Source: Larix kaempferi (lineage: Eukaryota; Streptophyta; Pinopsida; Pinales; Pinaceae). Taken from it: a stretch of 64,000 nt of DNA. Shown piece after piece: positions 32,410-42,301 of the stretch (its first letter is position 1; each line of letters starts with the position of its first letter). The stretch spans positions 10,385,501-10,449,500 of the forward strand of contig BSBM01000826.1 in assembly GCA_027924585.1 (NCBI GenBank), read 5' to 3'. A program made the translations under genes and the position numbers. The notes below the pieces were generated by a model. The model saw only the letters and a list, made by a program, of their open reading frames with translations, was not told where the DNA came from and ran no database searches.

Positions 32410-33430
32410 ACGAGGGCGAGAAAAGGTCTCAAGCATCGTCATCTGTGCGGAAAACTGGATCCGGTGACATAAGGATTGTCGAAAACGAAGAACGGCCGAT
32501 GTGGCACGCAAACCGAGGTGACGAGGGGGCGTGGAAAAGATGCCCGGAAATTCTAAAGGTGAGAGCGAGAAATGGTCTCAAGTATCATCACGAGCGCGGA
32601 AAACTGAATCCGGCCGTATAAGACACATCGAAAACGGAGAACGGCCGATGTGGCACGCAAACCGAGGCGACGAGGGGGCGTGGAAAAAATGCCCGGAAAA
32701 TCTAAAGGTGAGAGCGAGAAATGGTCTCTAGCATCATCAAGGGCGCGGAAAACTGAATCCGGCCATATAAGACACATCGAAAACGGAGAACGGCCGATGT
32801 GGCACGCAAACCGAGGCGACGAGGGGGCGTGGAAAAAATGCCCGGAAAATCTAAAGGTGAGAGCAAGAAATGGTCTCTAGCATCATCAAGGGCGCGGAAA
32901 ACTGAATCCGGCCATATAAGACACATCGAAAACGGAGAACGGCCGATGTGGCACGCAAACCGAGGCGACGAGGGGGCGTGGAAAAAATGCCCGGAAAATC
33001 TAAAGGTGAGAGCGAGAAATGGTCTCTAGCATCATCAAGGGCACGGAAAACTGAATCCGGCCATATAAGACACATCGAAAATGGAGAACGGCCGATGTGG
33101 CACGCAAACCGAGGCGACGAGGGGGCGTGGAAAAAATGCCCGGAAAATCTAAAGGTGAGAGCGAGAAATGGTCTCTAGCATCATCAAGGGCGCGGAAAAC
33201 TGAATCCGGCCATATAAGACACATCGAAAACGGAGAACGGCCGATGTGGCACGCAAACCGAGGCGACGAGGGGGCGTGGAAAAAATGCCCGGAAAATCTA
33301 AAGGTGAGAGCGAGAAATGGTCTCAAGCATCATCACGAGCGCGGAAAACTGAATCCGGCCATATAAGGCACATCGAAAACGGAGAACGGCCAATGTGGCA
33401 CGCAAACCGAGGCCACGAGAGGGGCTAAAA
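32410..33430. repeat. 149-bp tandem repeat array, about seven copies
   Basis: The period is 149 bp, shown by gtggcacgcaaaccgaggc at about 32501, 32650, 32799, 32948, 33097, 33246 and 33395. Central copies are almost identical; the first and last are diverged. Since 149 is not a multiple of three, the recurrent short open frames are artefacts. The array ends about 140 bp upstream of the plus-strand TATA box at 33573, so it could act as a promoter-proximal element for the antisense gene. Confidence 0.95.
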
Positions 33431-33572
33431 ATGGTCAAAAACGGACCCCGGGAAAAACGGGAAACGGGAGGAACCTTTATGAAGTTCTCGCTGTGCTGAT
33501 CCCAACGGTGCCAACGGTTTGATAAATGGACTTCGTATGACACCGCAATGGTTGTTTGAAATTTGTGGAATT

Positions 33573-33582
33573 TCTATAAATA
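33573..33582 (+). promoter_or_regulatory. TATA box of the antisense gene in element F
   Basis: The plus strand has TCTATAAATA followed by GGACG, a textbook plant TATA box. A start site is expected near 33605-33615, giving a first exon that ends at the donor site at 33699. Confidence 0.65.
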
Positions 33583-33604
33583 GGACGTGGGGTCCAATAT
33601 GACT

Positions 33605-33698
33605 TGTCATTGTCACGTGCGAGTTTGATAGAGCAGTCAGAGCTTTTTCTCGATTTCTGGGAGATTTCACCGTTGGTTTTCGATTTAGCGAGTTGCAG
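33605..33698 (+). other. Putative 5' untranslated exon of the antisense gene
   Basis: From the expected start site to GTTGCAG|GTAACT. It has no ATG-led frame of note. The boundaries are inferred from the TATA position and the donor consensus. Confidence 0.45.
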
Positions 33699-34114
33699 GT
33701 AACTCTATTCGCCTTAACCTAGTCAATTATGTCTTTTTTATTTGGCGGTGGGCCCCCGAAGGCCGCGAAACTCCACGTTGACTCTCCAACGTGGAACCGC
33801 GCGGGTTTCGGGGCGGAACCCGCGATGAACCGCGCGGGTTTTAGACCCACAGTCGCGATGTTCATCGCGACTGTGAGGTCGGAACCCGCGATGTTCATCG
33901 CGTGTTCATGGGTGACAGTCGCGATGTTCATCGCGACTGTCTGGACGAAACTCGCGATGTTCATCGCGAGTTTTTTCATGGAACCCGCGATGGTCATCGC
34001 GGCTTTTGTGGAAAATCCGCGATGGTCATCGCGGCTTTTTGTGAAAAAGCCGCGATGGGATTTTTTCTAAAAATTTTTATGCTGGGGCTAAAATTTTCTG
34101 TGTTTTCTTGGCAG
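33699..34114 (+). other. Putative intron of the antisense gene
   Basis: The donor GTAACT is at 33699 and the acceptor TTTTCTTGGCAG ends at 34114, two bases before the ORF's ATG. Most of the 416 bp is a CG-rich hairpin minisatellite. A phase-open frame through it (33729-34070) would be an alternative coding reading, but its residues simply iterate the repeat. Confidence 0.5.
33790..34060. repeat. Palindromic CG-rich minisatellite
   Basis: Repeated cgcgatgttcatcgcg units are embedded in longer inverted repeats. Examples are CAGTCGCGATG with its complement across TT (two occurrences, near 33851 and 33917) and CTCGCGATG with its complement (near 33951). The transcript would form serial stable hairpins on either strand. 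The motif recurs in the element's leader at 38245-38600. Confidence 0.9.
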
Positions 34115-34115
34115 G

Positions 34116-34985
34116 ATGTTGCGGAGGGCTCAGTCCGTATGGCGGGAGAGAGATATTGATGCCGAGATTGTGGCGAGGATCAAGAATGATGGGGGGGTGA
34201 GACAGGCCCTAGCCATGAGCGGACTCTTGAAGTTCGCTCAGATACCTTATATCCGTTCAGTGAGGAGACTCCTGAACAAGCTCGTGCAGTGGTGGGTGCC
34301 GGTAGAGGGTGCCTTTATTATTGGTGGTGAGAGGTTGGAGATTACTCTCACTGATGTATATTTTTTGACGGGTTTGCCTCGCTTGGGTGAGGTGGGCGAT
34401 ATCTCTCCGAGGTTGCCTCCAGGCGTGGACATGGAGGACCTCTTACAGACCTTTTGTGGGGATGACGCTGTTTTGGTAAACAGCTCTATCAGTTTGAAGT
34501 TCCTACGTGAGTGGGATATGCGGGCCGTTGGTGCCTGTGTTCTGAGGGTTTTGGGTGCTGCTGCACCACATCGTATGTCTGGGGGGCAGACGGTGTTGGT
34601 GGACTCCGTTCTCCGGGGTACTTACTATGCTTGGGCTCAGATGTTCTTGGCCGGTGTCCGGAGAGATCTGGACAAGGCCGTGAGAGAGGGAGGTGAGTTC
34701 TGTTACGCCTCATTTTTATGTTGTTTTTTCTTTGAGCGGGTGCCGACCCTACGGCCACACGTACCGGTTCGTGCTGGTCTTCCTAGCGAGCCTCGTATGA
34801 TGAGGTGGGGGCAGATGATGCCTCGTGCTGGCGGTGGTATCCGTGGCTTCTTTACAGAGGATTTTTTCCAGCAGTGGGAGCAGATGCCACTGGTGATCGA
34901 GGACTATCCATACGCTGGTATGGACTACCGGGGAGACCCAGAGATGCCACGTGCCCCAGGACAGGCCTGGAGCTTGGTTACGGTT
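34116..34985 (+). CDS. Plant-mobile-domain (PMD, MAIN-like) protein, antisense in element F
   Basis: Plus-strand frame of about 290 codons starting MLRRAQSVWRERDID. Its N-terminal third shows the plant-mobile-domain pattern: LLKFAQIPYIRSVRRLLNKL, VQWWVPVEGAFIIG, then GERLEITLTDVYFLTGLPRL. A conserved-looking second half follows (RGTYYAWAQMFLAGVRRDLD, FCCFFFERVPTLRPHV, GFFTEDFFQQWEQ). The PMD is known from the plant MAIN/MAIL proteins and from transposable elements; its biochemical role is unclear. The open frame runs on to 35327, but beyond about 34985 it reads the antisense of gag, so the natural C-terminus was probably lost at that junction. It is convergent with gag, has its own TATA box, and is free of stops despite GC-rich codons unlike the host DNA. 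Confidence 0.7.
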
Positions 34986-36764
34986 TTGATTGTTTCCACG
35001 GTTGCGTCCTCTTCCGCGGTTGGGTTGTCCACCCTGGTTGCGTTGGTTATTTTGATATTGGGGCTGCTGTTGTTGTGCGTACACATGCCCTTGAGCATTG
35101 GGGGGATTCTGAGGAGCCGCAGGTGCGGGAGCAGGTTGCGGTGGATAGTATGCAGGTGGAGCTGGAGGTGGTCCAGTTGCCTGTTGGGGTTGTTGGTACC
35201 CCTGCGCTGGTGGAGGTGTGAGGTTAGCCGGTGCAACCGGTTGTGGGTAATGCATGGGCTGTTGTGGAAACTGCATGGGGTTTTGTACCGTAGGTTGAGC
35301 ATAGTATGTAGGAGGTACATATGCTGATGGCGCTTGGCCATAACAATGTTGTGGACAAGAGGGTCCATGAACATGATGGGTCTGGTTTGTTGGAGCATAA
35401 GAAGTTGTCGCTCCGGAACTGGATGTAGCCCTAGAAAGGTCTGGGGCGGGCATGGTGCTCACCATACTGAAAGGTTTTGCTTGCGGTGTAATTTGGCCAA
35501 TAATGCCATCGGCGGCATGGGATGCCCCCGGTGTGTCACCGCGTGCAGAGTCACCTCGTGGGGCGTCAGGTATGATGGTGTATAGGTAACCTGACTGGGC
35601 ATAGATAAGGTCAAACTGTTGGGCCTTAAGGATGGCCTCTTCTTCAGACTGGGGTCTTTCAGAAGCTACATCCTTCGCAATGAGGGGAAGGAGGGATTTA
35701 AGGAACCAGTCTAAAAAGATTCGATCGTCTAATTTGATTTTGCATAGGCTTCGGCGCCGACGCCAATCATGAATATGGTCAGTGATGTGCGTGGCTGTGT
35801 TCTGTCTGCAAGACAGTAGGATCTCGACGCCCGCATCATAGCGGACCGGTAGCTGAAAGAACTGCAGGAAGGTCGAGGCAAGGGAGGTAAATGAGGAATG
35901 CGTCCCATGGGGTTGCTCGATATACCATTTGGCTGCAGAGCCAGTGAAGGTGCGCTGTAATAAACGGAGGCGGATAGAGTCGTCCACTATGGAGTTGGAG
36001 GAACACCATAAGTGGAAAGACATGATGTGGTTCTGGGGGTCTTCTCCGGCCTTTCCCTCAAACTTAGGGATGTCAGAGGGAAGCTTAGTGGGCATGTGGG
36101 GCCAAGCAGGGTCATGCCTGATGGGGTCATTTGTGAGCCTAGCTAAATCTGGCAGGTTGAGACTTGCCATGTATGGTAGACTAGCGGATGTAGTGACCGG
36201 AACCGGGACCTGCCTAGCCATTGTGGTATGGTGTAGGGGTCCAGTAGCGCCTATAGGTATGCTAGGTATGGAGGGTATGTGCCCTCCGAAAGGTGTGGCC
36301 TGATATGGGTTAGCACTCCCAAGTGCAACCTGGGTTACACTTGGGTTAGGAATCGCACTAGGGATTCCTGGTATAGCACTACCGAGTGCAACATGGGTTA
36401 CACTTGGGTTAGGAATCGCACTAGGGATTCCTGGGATAGCATTCCCAAGTGCAACAGGAGTGACACTTGGGTTAGGAATCGTACTAGGGATTCCTGGGAT
36501 AGGGTTTGTGGAAACCGAAGGGGGTATGACCCCCATGTTGGGCATGCCCATGACAGGTGGTGGTCCTGTGTTAGGCATTCCTGAATGTGGAGTGGTACCC
36601 ATATTGGGCATACCCAAGGGGGTGGATGTTGCCATGGATGGTACTCCCGCAGAAGGGTTTGCGGATGTCTGACCTATGGTTAATGTAAATTGTGGATCAT
36701 CTGGCGTTCCAGACATAATTGTGGTCGGTGGTAACTCTGTGGGGTTTTCGGATTCTACCTCCAA
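34960..36764 (-). CDS. gag of element F
   Basis: Minus-strand frame, open from about 36955 without any ATG in that extension; the first start-like codon is TTG at 36764. An N-terminal half rich in Pro, Ser and Gly has three 21-residue repeats (IPGIPSAIPNPSVT core). It is followed by a retrotransposon gag capsid domain: PKFEGKAGEDPQNHIMSF, RLLQRTFTGSAAKWYIEQ, DDRIFLDWFLKSLLP. Then comes a long Pro/Gln/Tyr-rich stretch and an Arg/Gly/Asn-rich basic tail (NRGRGRNRGNNQNRNQ) that would bind RNA. No CCHC knuckle or protease follows. The frame stays open to 34749, but those about 70 residues are the antisense of the PMD gene and probably not native. The missing ATG may mean a spliced or non-AUG start. 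Confidence 0.85.
36300..36500 (-). repeat. 63-bp in-frame repeat within gag of element F
   Basis: The block aatcgcactagggattcctg starts at 36351, 36414 and 36477, an exact 63-bp (21-codon) period, so the repeats preserve the gag frame. Confidence 0.9.
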
Positions 36765-36959
36765 ATCAAAGGTGAAGTGGGGTATGTCAGAATCGGATGA
36801 CCGTCTAGATGATCGACGATGTGTCGAATCAAGGGATAATGCTCTGCGTCCGTGACGTGGAGAGCCAAGTGGACTAAACTCTGGGAGTTCGCCCTGTAGA
36901 CGACGAGAACGTCTAGAATTCTCAATGGTGAGAATATGTTTTTTATGTAAAAATTTGTT

Positions 36960-38244
36960 TTAAGTATCAGGTGGTGATATATGGATGTAAAAGACTCAAA
37001 ACCCTAATGCAACCAAGGGTGCAAAAAGGGGAGTGAAAAAAGAAGGCTCACAGGCCAAAAAATCGATCCTCAAAAAATGCACTTATTCTAGCAGCTGTGC
37101 TACAATAAGTGGAGGAATGCAACAACCGGTCAGAATACCAACATGCAAGCGGCTCCTAGAAAAAATAGGTGTAACTAGACTCAAAAGGTGGTAAAGATCA
37201 TGCAAACACCTAATCTAAAAGTATTGTGACTCAAACAGACGATATCCCCTGCAAGGTGATGAAATCCAAGTCAGGCAATATGAATGTAGAGACAACGGCT
37301 AGATATCCCCCTACCGGGAGGGACACCGGGTAATCAATCCTAAAAAGACAGGCTACTAGGATACTCCGTTCATGACGCGTCGAGAAAAGGTAAATCTGCC
37401 GTTTGGTCCTTTGATCGCAATATTCCAATACAGGGATATCCCGAGAACTGCGAATGGTAGCCCTTCGGTTACTGAATGGGTTTCGGTATCCCACTCAGGC
37501 TTCCGGAACCATCCTCGCGACTTCAACCCTCCTAGGGGAGAGGCCTTCCCACAAACCGGTTGTGACCGCGCCAAAAAGTACTAAGAGATTTTAGCTCCCT
37601 AATTGGACAACTTCTATGTCTCAGATGTATGAACTGAGGGGTGTTATTGGAACACCTATCCCCCCAATACTACCTAGCTACAAGAATTCTTTTCGTGTTC
37701 CCCAAGTGGGGTTAAGAGTGTGTTCAAATTAGGGTAAGTTTTAAGTCTTTAGTTCAATTAAGTGATCGTGTGAGTGCACGTGAGGTGTTGTAAACTGAAC
37801 TTGAAAAAATTAAATGCTTTAAGGGAAATTTTTCAAAAAAATAAAGGACTTTTCGAAAAATAATAAGCAAATATTTAAGACTTTTTTCACTAAAAGAAAT
37901 TAATTTGCTTTTTCAAAAATAACTCAAAAAATAATGGATTTTTTGGATTTATGAAAGCAAATAATAAACTTCTAAAAGAAATAAATGGATTTCTTCGTTT
38001 CAATAAAATTTGCTAAGGGCAAGATTCTAAAGAAGTAAACAAGAAAAAAAAAATTTGAATCTAGATAAAGAATGCAAAATGAATCTTTCTTTCACTTTCT
38101 TGAAAATTTTTAAAAAGATTTCTATGTATGCACTTTTAAATAGTAAAAATTTTTTCTAAATCTGGAAAATATGCAGAATTTTGATACTGTAAAAAATGTG
38201 CTATGGGCAGAAAGTACAGTAAAAAATATTTTTCAAAATCGGGA
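36960..38244 (-). other. Leader of element F, no gene
   Basis: Between gag and the leader minisatellite. The right part (37800-38170) is A/T-rich with poly-A runs. Nothing coding is convincing. A splice signal that would attach an upstream start codon to gag was looked for and not clearly found. Confidence 0.5.
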
Positions 38245-38600
38245 TGGCCGAATGAAAAAATTCAGCCGCGCGGGTTTTGGACGAACAGCCGCGATGGGCC
38301 GCGCGGGTTTTGGCCGAACAGTCGCGATGGGCCGCGCAGGTTTTGGGTGCACAGTCGCGATGGACCGCGCAGGTTTTGGGCGCACAGTCGCGATGGACCG
38401 CGCAGGTTTTGGGCGCACAGTCGCGATGGACAGCGCGGAAAAAGGCCGCGAAGCCGCGGTGTGCAGCGCGAAAAAACACAGAAAAGTCGCGATGGACCGC
38501 GCGACTGTCTGGAAAAAGGCCGCGATGGACCGCGCGGAAAAATGCAGAAAAGTCGCGATGGACCGCGCGACTGTCTGGCAAAAAGCCGCGAGGCGGAAGC
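38245..38600. repeat. 33-bp CG-rich minisatellite in the leader of element F
   Basis: Units of 33 bp iterate cagtcgcgatggaccgcgca and ggttttgggcgca from about 38290 to 38440; they continue with shorter cgcgatggaccgcgcg units to 38600. Being a multiple of three, the period keeps several frames open on both strands, but these encode only the iteration. The core cgcgatgg..cgcg is shared with 33790-34060. Confidence 0.9.
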
Positions 38601-38775
38601 CGTGCACGGAAAACGAGAAACGAACTCGAAAATTTAAAATTTAGGGCTGTTTTTTGGGGCCAAATCTCAGAACAGCAATGGATCTGCTGTCTAAGATGGC
38701 AGATCTATGGATCTAATGGTTAAAAACTTATAAAAACTAAGATTTAATGGCAAAGCTAGAGATCTAAAGTTCAAA

Positions 38776-38792
38776 CCAAAGCGGAGTCGCCA
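38776..38792 (-). other. Primer-binding site of element F (tRNA-Arg type)
   Basis: The minus strand reads TGGCGACTCCGCTTTGG five bases from the LTR. It closely fits the complement of plant tRNA-Arg(ACG) 3' ends (TGGCGACTCCACTGGGG), which is the primer type reported for Ogre-like Tat elements. Confidence 0.75.
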
Positions 38793-38797
38793 AAAAC

Positions 38798-39523
38798 TGT
38801 TGGCTCGGTTTTGCAACCAAGCTTAGTGCTATGGGCACCTTCTAACTAGTAGTAGCAGTTTCAATAGAAATAAAAACAATAAACTAAATAAACAATACTT
38901 TTCATGGATCTAAGCAAGAATCTAAGCAAATAATTTAAATATTTCAAAAATCAAGAACAAGAAACATAAGAAATAATTTTTGTATTGAAAAGTAGGGGGC
39001 AAGCAAGTGCTTGCGATATTACCTTCAATGGTGAAGGTTGATGTTGAGCAACTCCCAAGATGAGTAGCTCCAAACTCCAATAGGTCTCTTTCTCCAAGGT
39101 TGCTTCAATGGCTAAAAGTGCTCAAGGGAGATTTCAGCAGCATAAGGATGAGATAATGGAAGGATGTGAAATGAGGAGCCCCTACCACCTTTTTATAGGT
39201 TTTGGTGGTGGGAAATACCATTTGTGGTTTTGTGGAAACCAAATGGTATTGACCAACATGGTTTAGGTACTTTTCCCTCCTTTTTCCTTTTTTGAATAAA
39301 AATAATATTTTAATTCCCTTTTTAATATTTTTGGGAATTTGGACCCTTTTTGAGGGTTTTTTATGATTTTCTTGGAAAAATAATCTTTTTTAATGGAAAA
39401 AGGGGTGTACCAAGGTCTTTTGGTGACCTTTTGTTGGTTTCAGAGGCTCAGATGGTGGAAAAGTGGACAAATGGGTCATGTGAGTAAGGGAATGAGCTAG
39501 TGAGCACTTTTTAGGTGTTAACA
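38798..39523 (-). repeat. 5' LTR of element F
   Basis: 726 bp, nearly identical to 30022-30747 (differences near 38837, 38842 and 39080). Minus-strand TATA box TATAAAAAG at 39189-39197. Confidence 0.95.
39189..39197 (-). promoter_or_regulatory. TATA box of element F 5' LTR
   Basis: TATAAAAAG on the minus strand in CCTATAAAAAGGTGG context. It would drive the gag RNA leftwards. Confidence 0.6.
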
Positions 39524-39528
39524 GTTTG
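39524..39528. other. Target-site duplication of element F (right copy)
   Basis: GTTTG, pairs with 30017-30021. Confidence 0.95.
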
Positions 39529-40232
39529 GTATTCATTTTACAGTATTTTTCTTTTTGCAAGGGTGAGTCAGTAGTAAAGTATTTGTTTTTAATTTGTTTT
39601 GATGTGCAATTGCTATCATCATCCAGAAATGGATCTAATTATGTATGATGAACATATGATTTAGTTGGAACACGATACTTCTTTCCATCATGATTATATA
39701 TAATATGTACAACGCATGTTTGACGTGATATGTAGACATTCTGCTATTTGATATCTTGTCTTTTGTATTCAATGATGGTGCTAAACCAGTTTTACAACAT
39801 TTTGCATGCTTTTGAAAATTTGAAGGACGTGGATATAGAAACCACCTCAGTTTATCTAAGAAAAAATAGTATTTCGGAATAGTTCTAATGATATGCATGA
39901 TGATGCATTAATGTGTTTTCTATTCTTGTTAGTGTGTGTTCTTATTCCTAACAACCCTTGCAAGTTTCTCACTAACTCTAAAAATTCTAAGTCAAATGAC
40001 ATAATTCATATTTTGATTGTGAACAAAAAAAAGGAAAAGGTGGTATTCATATCTATAAACATAAAAACATGTTTTTTTTATTAGAGGGTATCTTAAAAAT
40101 GTGAGGTTTGGAAAATAAGCTATTTGGGAATTCATACACTATATTAAGATTGTGGGTCTCAATAAGACTCCACGTTGTAATAATGGTTCATGGGTGCCAT
40201 AATCACTCCACGGTGCAAAGTGTTCGAATATT
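39529..40232. repeat. Repeated segment, copy 1 (part right of element F)
   Basis: This continues the segment after the F insertion and is collinear with about 58884-59590 of copy 2. Shared landmarks include gatgaacatatgatttagttgg and ccacgttgtaataatgg. No coding sequence. Confidence 0.85.
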
Positions 40233-40830
40233 AAAATTGTTTATCTCATCGATAAAATTGCAAATCCAAAAAAATATTAAAATAAAAATAAAATAAAATA
40301 ATCGTTTCACCTAATTTTTAACCATATTCTTAAAAATAAAATAAATAAAAAATATTAGTTCACTAAATTATAACTATATTCTTTTCCTTTCCTTCTTATT
40401 TATAAAAAATATTCTTTTCATTTTCTTTGTAAGATAAAATACAACATCTATATTGAAATTTTATTTTGAAGAACTCAAATTATATAAATATTAATGAAAA
40501 TTATTGTATATAATTAACTCACACAAACTTTAAAAATAAGAATAATAACATATAAATATTAATGAAATTTATTATATATAATTAACTAAAATAAACTTTA
40601 AAAATAAGAATAATAAAATATGTAATGTCACAAAAATATCAACCCTATTATTTTCATTTCCTTTATAAAATGAAATATAATATACCACTGAGCCTTTCAA
40701 CTAGATGTATACATAAGAATGGTTCATGAAATACTTGCAATGACGAAATTTTTGTACGTTGCAAAAATATTTTGATGCAAGTTCATATTTTATTTCCAAA
40801 ACCAAAATAGAAAGAATTTTCCGCTTGGTT
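40233..40830. other. AT-rich DNA, no gene
   Basis: A- and T-rich with an imperfect 80-bp direct repeat (attatataaatattaatgaaaa type near 40480 and 40550). No coding feature. Confidence 0.6.
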
Positions 40831-41313
40831 CTATACTGAACCAAACATAAAGAAATCAACATTTGGACCATCATACTCAGTATACATAGCCCCCAGGTTA
40901 GCTGACATCATGTCTTGTTCGTAGTCTTGCTGACTGCACTGCCACATGAAGGGTGGCAATGGTGGTATCTCATACCTTGGACTCATGCAGGATGGCGCGG
41001 CATCGTCGGGTTGGAAGCTATTAGTGTTGTCGCTATTGCAGAAATCTGGGACAGGTTGTTGAATTAGATCATTTTTATCCATTCCCGTCATTTTCCGATC
41101 GGTATCAAGAAGCCCTTCGAAGGTCACAGTAAGGACATAAGAGCATTCAAACTGTAACAAAAGTTTTCCTTGATTTCTTGAGTCTACATCCATTGATCCT
41201 AGTTGTTGTGAACCATTTATGTTCACCTCCCAAACTCTTTCATATCTTGTGAAGGATTTCTTCTTTTGCTCGTGAGTTTTTCGTTGTATGGGGGATTGAA
41301 GTGGTGGACGCAC
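40831..41313 (-). CDS. Unidentified ORF, 160 aa
   Basis: Minus-strand open frame with a basic start (SPIQRKTHEQKKKSFTRYER) and a long acidic, hydrophobic-spotted tail (IPPLPPFMW, MYTEYDGPNVDFFMFGSV). The frame has no stops for 160 codons and its residue usage is not repetitive, so it could be the last exon of a host gene, perhaps a regulatory protein with an acidic tail. A second frame with MDEKMSISINVNKKHK starts at 41414 and overlaps it in another phase. Element D is inserted immediately upstream of that ATG. No family could be assigned. Confidence 0.35.
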   Translation of the reverse strand: MRPPLQSPIQRKTHEQKKKSFTRYERVWEVNINGSQQLGSMDVDSRNQGKLLLQFECSYVLTVTFEGLLDTDRKMTGMDKNDLIQQPVPDFCNSDNTNSFQPDDAAPSCMSPRYEIPPLPPFMWQCSQQDYEQDMMSANLGAMYTEYDGPNVDFFMFGSV

Positions 41314-41413
41314 AAGTGGAGGGACCTAGTTATTGGTTCAAATGAGTTGCTGACAAGAGGTTGTATCTTGTGCTTCTTGTTTACATTAATAGAAATACTC
41401 ATTTTCTCGTCCA

Positions 41414-41418
41414 TTTAT
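41414..41418. other. Target-site duplication of element D (left copy)
   Basis: TTTAT, repeated at 57107-57111. Confidence 0.93.
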
Positions 41419-41525
41419 TGTTACTTTTTTCAGAAATTTAAATCTGATCTAGGATCTTAACTGAGAGAATAACATGTACAACATATCTACAGCATATCAA
41501 TCATGGACATAATAATGAAAGCACA
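41419..41525 (-). repeat. 3' LTR of element D, outer part
   Basis: It starts TGTTACTTTTTTCAG and matches the first 105 bp of 56562-57106. It is broken at 41525 by element E. Confidence 0.9.
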
Positions 41526-42301
41526 TGTTAGCACTGGAATTTTCCTTGGGCTATATCAAAGAAACCCGGAGGTAACCTATTTCAAACCAATCTTTAGACT
41601 GAAAGTTGGCCTCTTTCAGTCAGAGAGGGCTCTCTCAGCAAATCTGCCATCCAATGTCACCACGACAGCAGTTTGATAATGAAACTCAAGGGCCAATTTG
41701 TAAAATTACAATAACAAAAACTTTATAGGCTTTCAATGAGGTGGCTATATCAACATGAATAAGATACCATTGGGCAATGGAGTCGAGAAACAGAAAAATA
41801 TGGACCAGCAGTCAAACAAATATTTTCATACAAAGGCAAGATAGTTGTCTTATTACAGTCAATAATATTTTTGCAGGTGATAGGGAAAGAAATAGAGACA
41901 GTCCATTAACAACGGGCATCAATTTTCAGATGAATCCACTGTTAATTTTAGAGAAATAAATGGATACTCAGATGCGGATAAATCGAGGCACAGAACATGA
42001 ATCTCAATCTATATGAACATTCATCTAAGCGTAGAAGAAAATGACATAATGAAAGGCATAACGAAGAAGGTAAACTTGCACAAGTAGAGAAAGGGAAAGG
42101 GTACTGACTGCAATTTTTAAACAACACATGAATCTTTGATGAAAAATCTGCTCAGTTCTGAGATCTTTATTAATTTATGAAAGCCCTTCAAAACACCCGA
42201 AATGGGTCTCTCCTTACAGAAAATCCAACCCGTTTACATTGCAAAAATGAAAAATTTATACAAATTTTTTTCCCTATGAGCAAACCCTAACTGTATTTTT
42301 T

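Larger units (their letters stand above)
30022..39523 (-). mobile_element. Element F: young gag-only gypsy element with antisense plant-mobile-domain gene
   Basis: 9,502 bp with 726-bp LTRs (30022-30747, 38798-39523) differing at about three positions seen by eye, a perfect TSD and an unoccupied allele-like site in copy 2. The minus-strand order is 5' LTR, tRNA-Arg-type PBS, a leader with a GC-rich minisatellite, gag, then an antisense plant-mobile-domain ORF with promoter and intron, a 149-bp tandem array, a 3' non-coding region, a polypurine tract and the 3' LTR. Protease, RT, RNase H and integrase are absent. It must have moved using enzymes from another element. Extra ORFs, including antisense ones, are known in Tat-lineage gypsy elements; tRNA-Arg priming is known for the related Ogre group. 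Confidence 0.93.

Noticed and set aside
32531-33428. Recurring frames such as those at 32650, 32799 and 32948, with matching minus-strand frames
   Set aside because: Produced by the 149-bp tandem period, with no independent coding signal.
33729-34070. 113-codon plus-strand frame with repeated MFIATV-like strings
   Set aside because: Iterates the palindromic minisatellite and fits better as the intron of the PMD gene.
34749-34959. C-terminal about 70 residues of the element F gag frame
   Set aside because: Antisense of the conserved PMD region, out of character with the preceding gag tail; probably read-on past a junction.
34986-35327. C-terminal extension of the PMD frame
   Set aside because: Antisense of the Pro/Gln-rich gag segment, so probably not native PMD sequence.
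38171-38723. Five overlapping frames of 120-150 codons on both strands
   Set aside because: Created by a 33-bp minisatellite whose period is a multiple of three.
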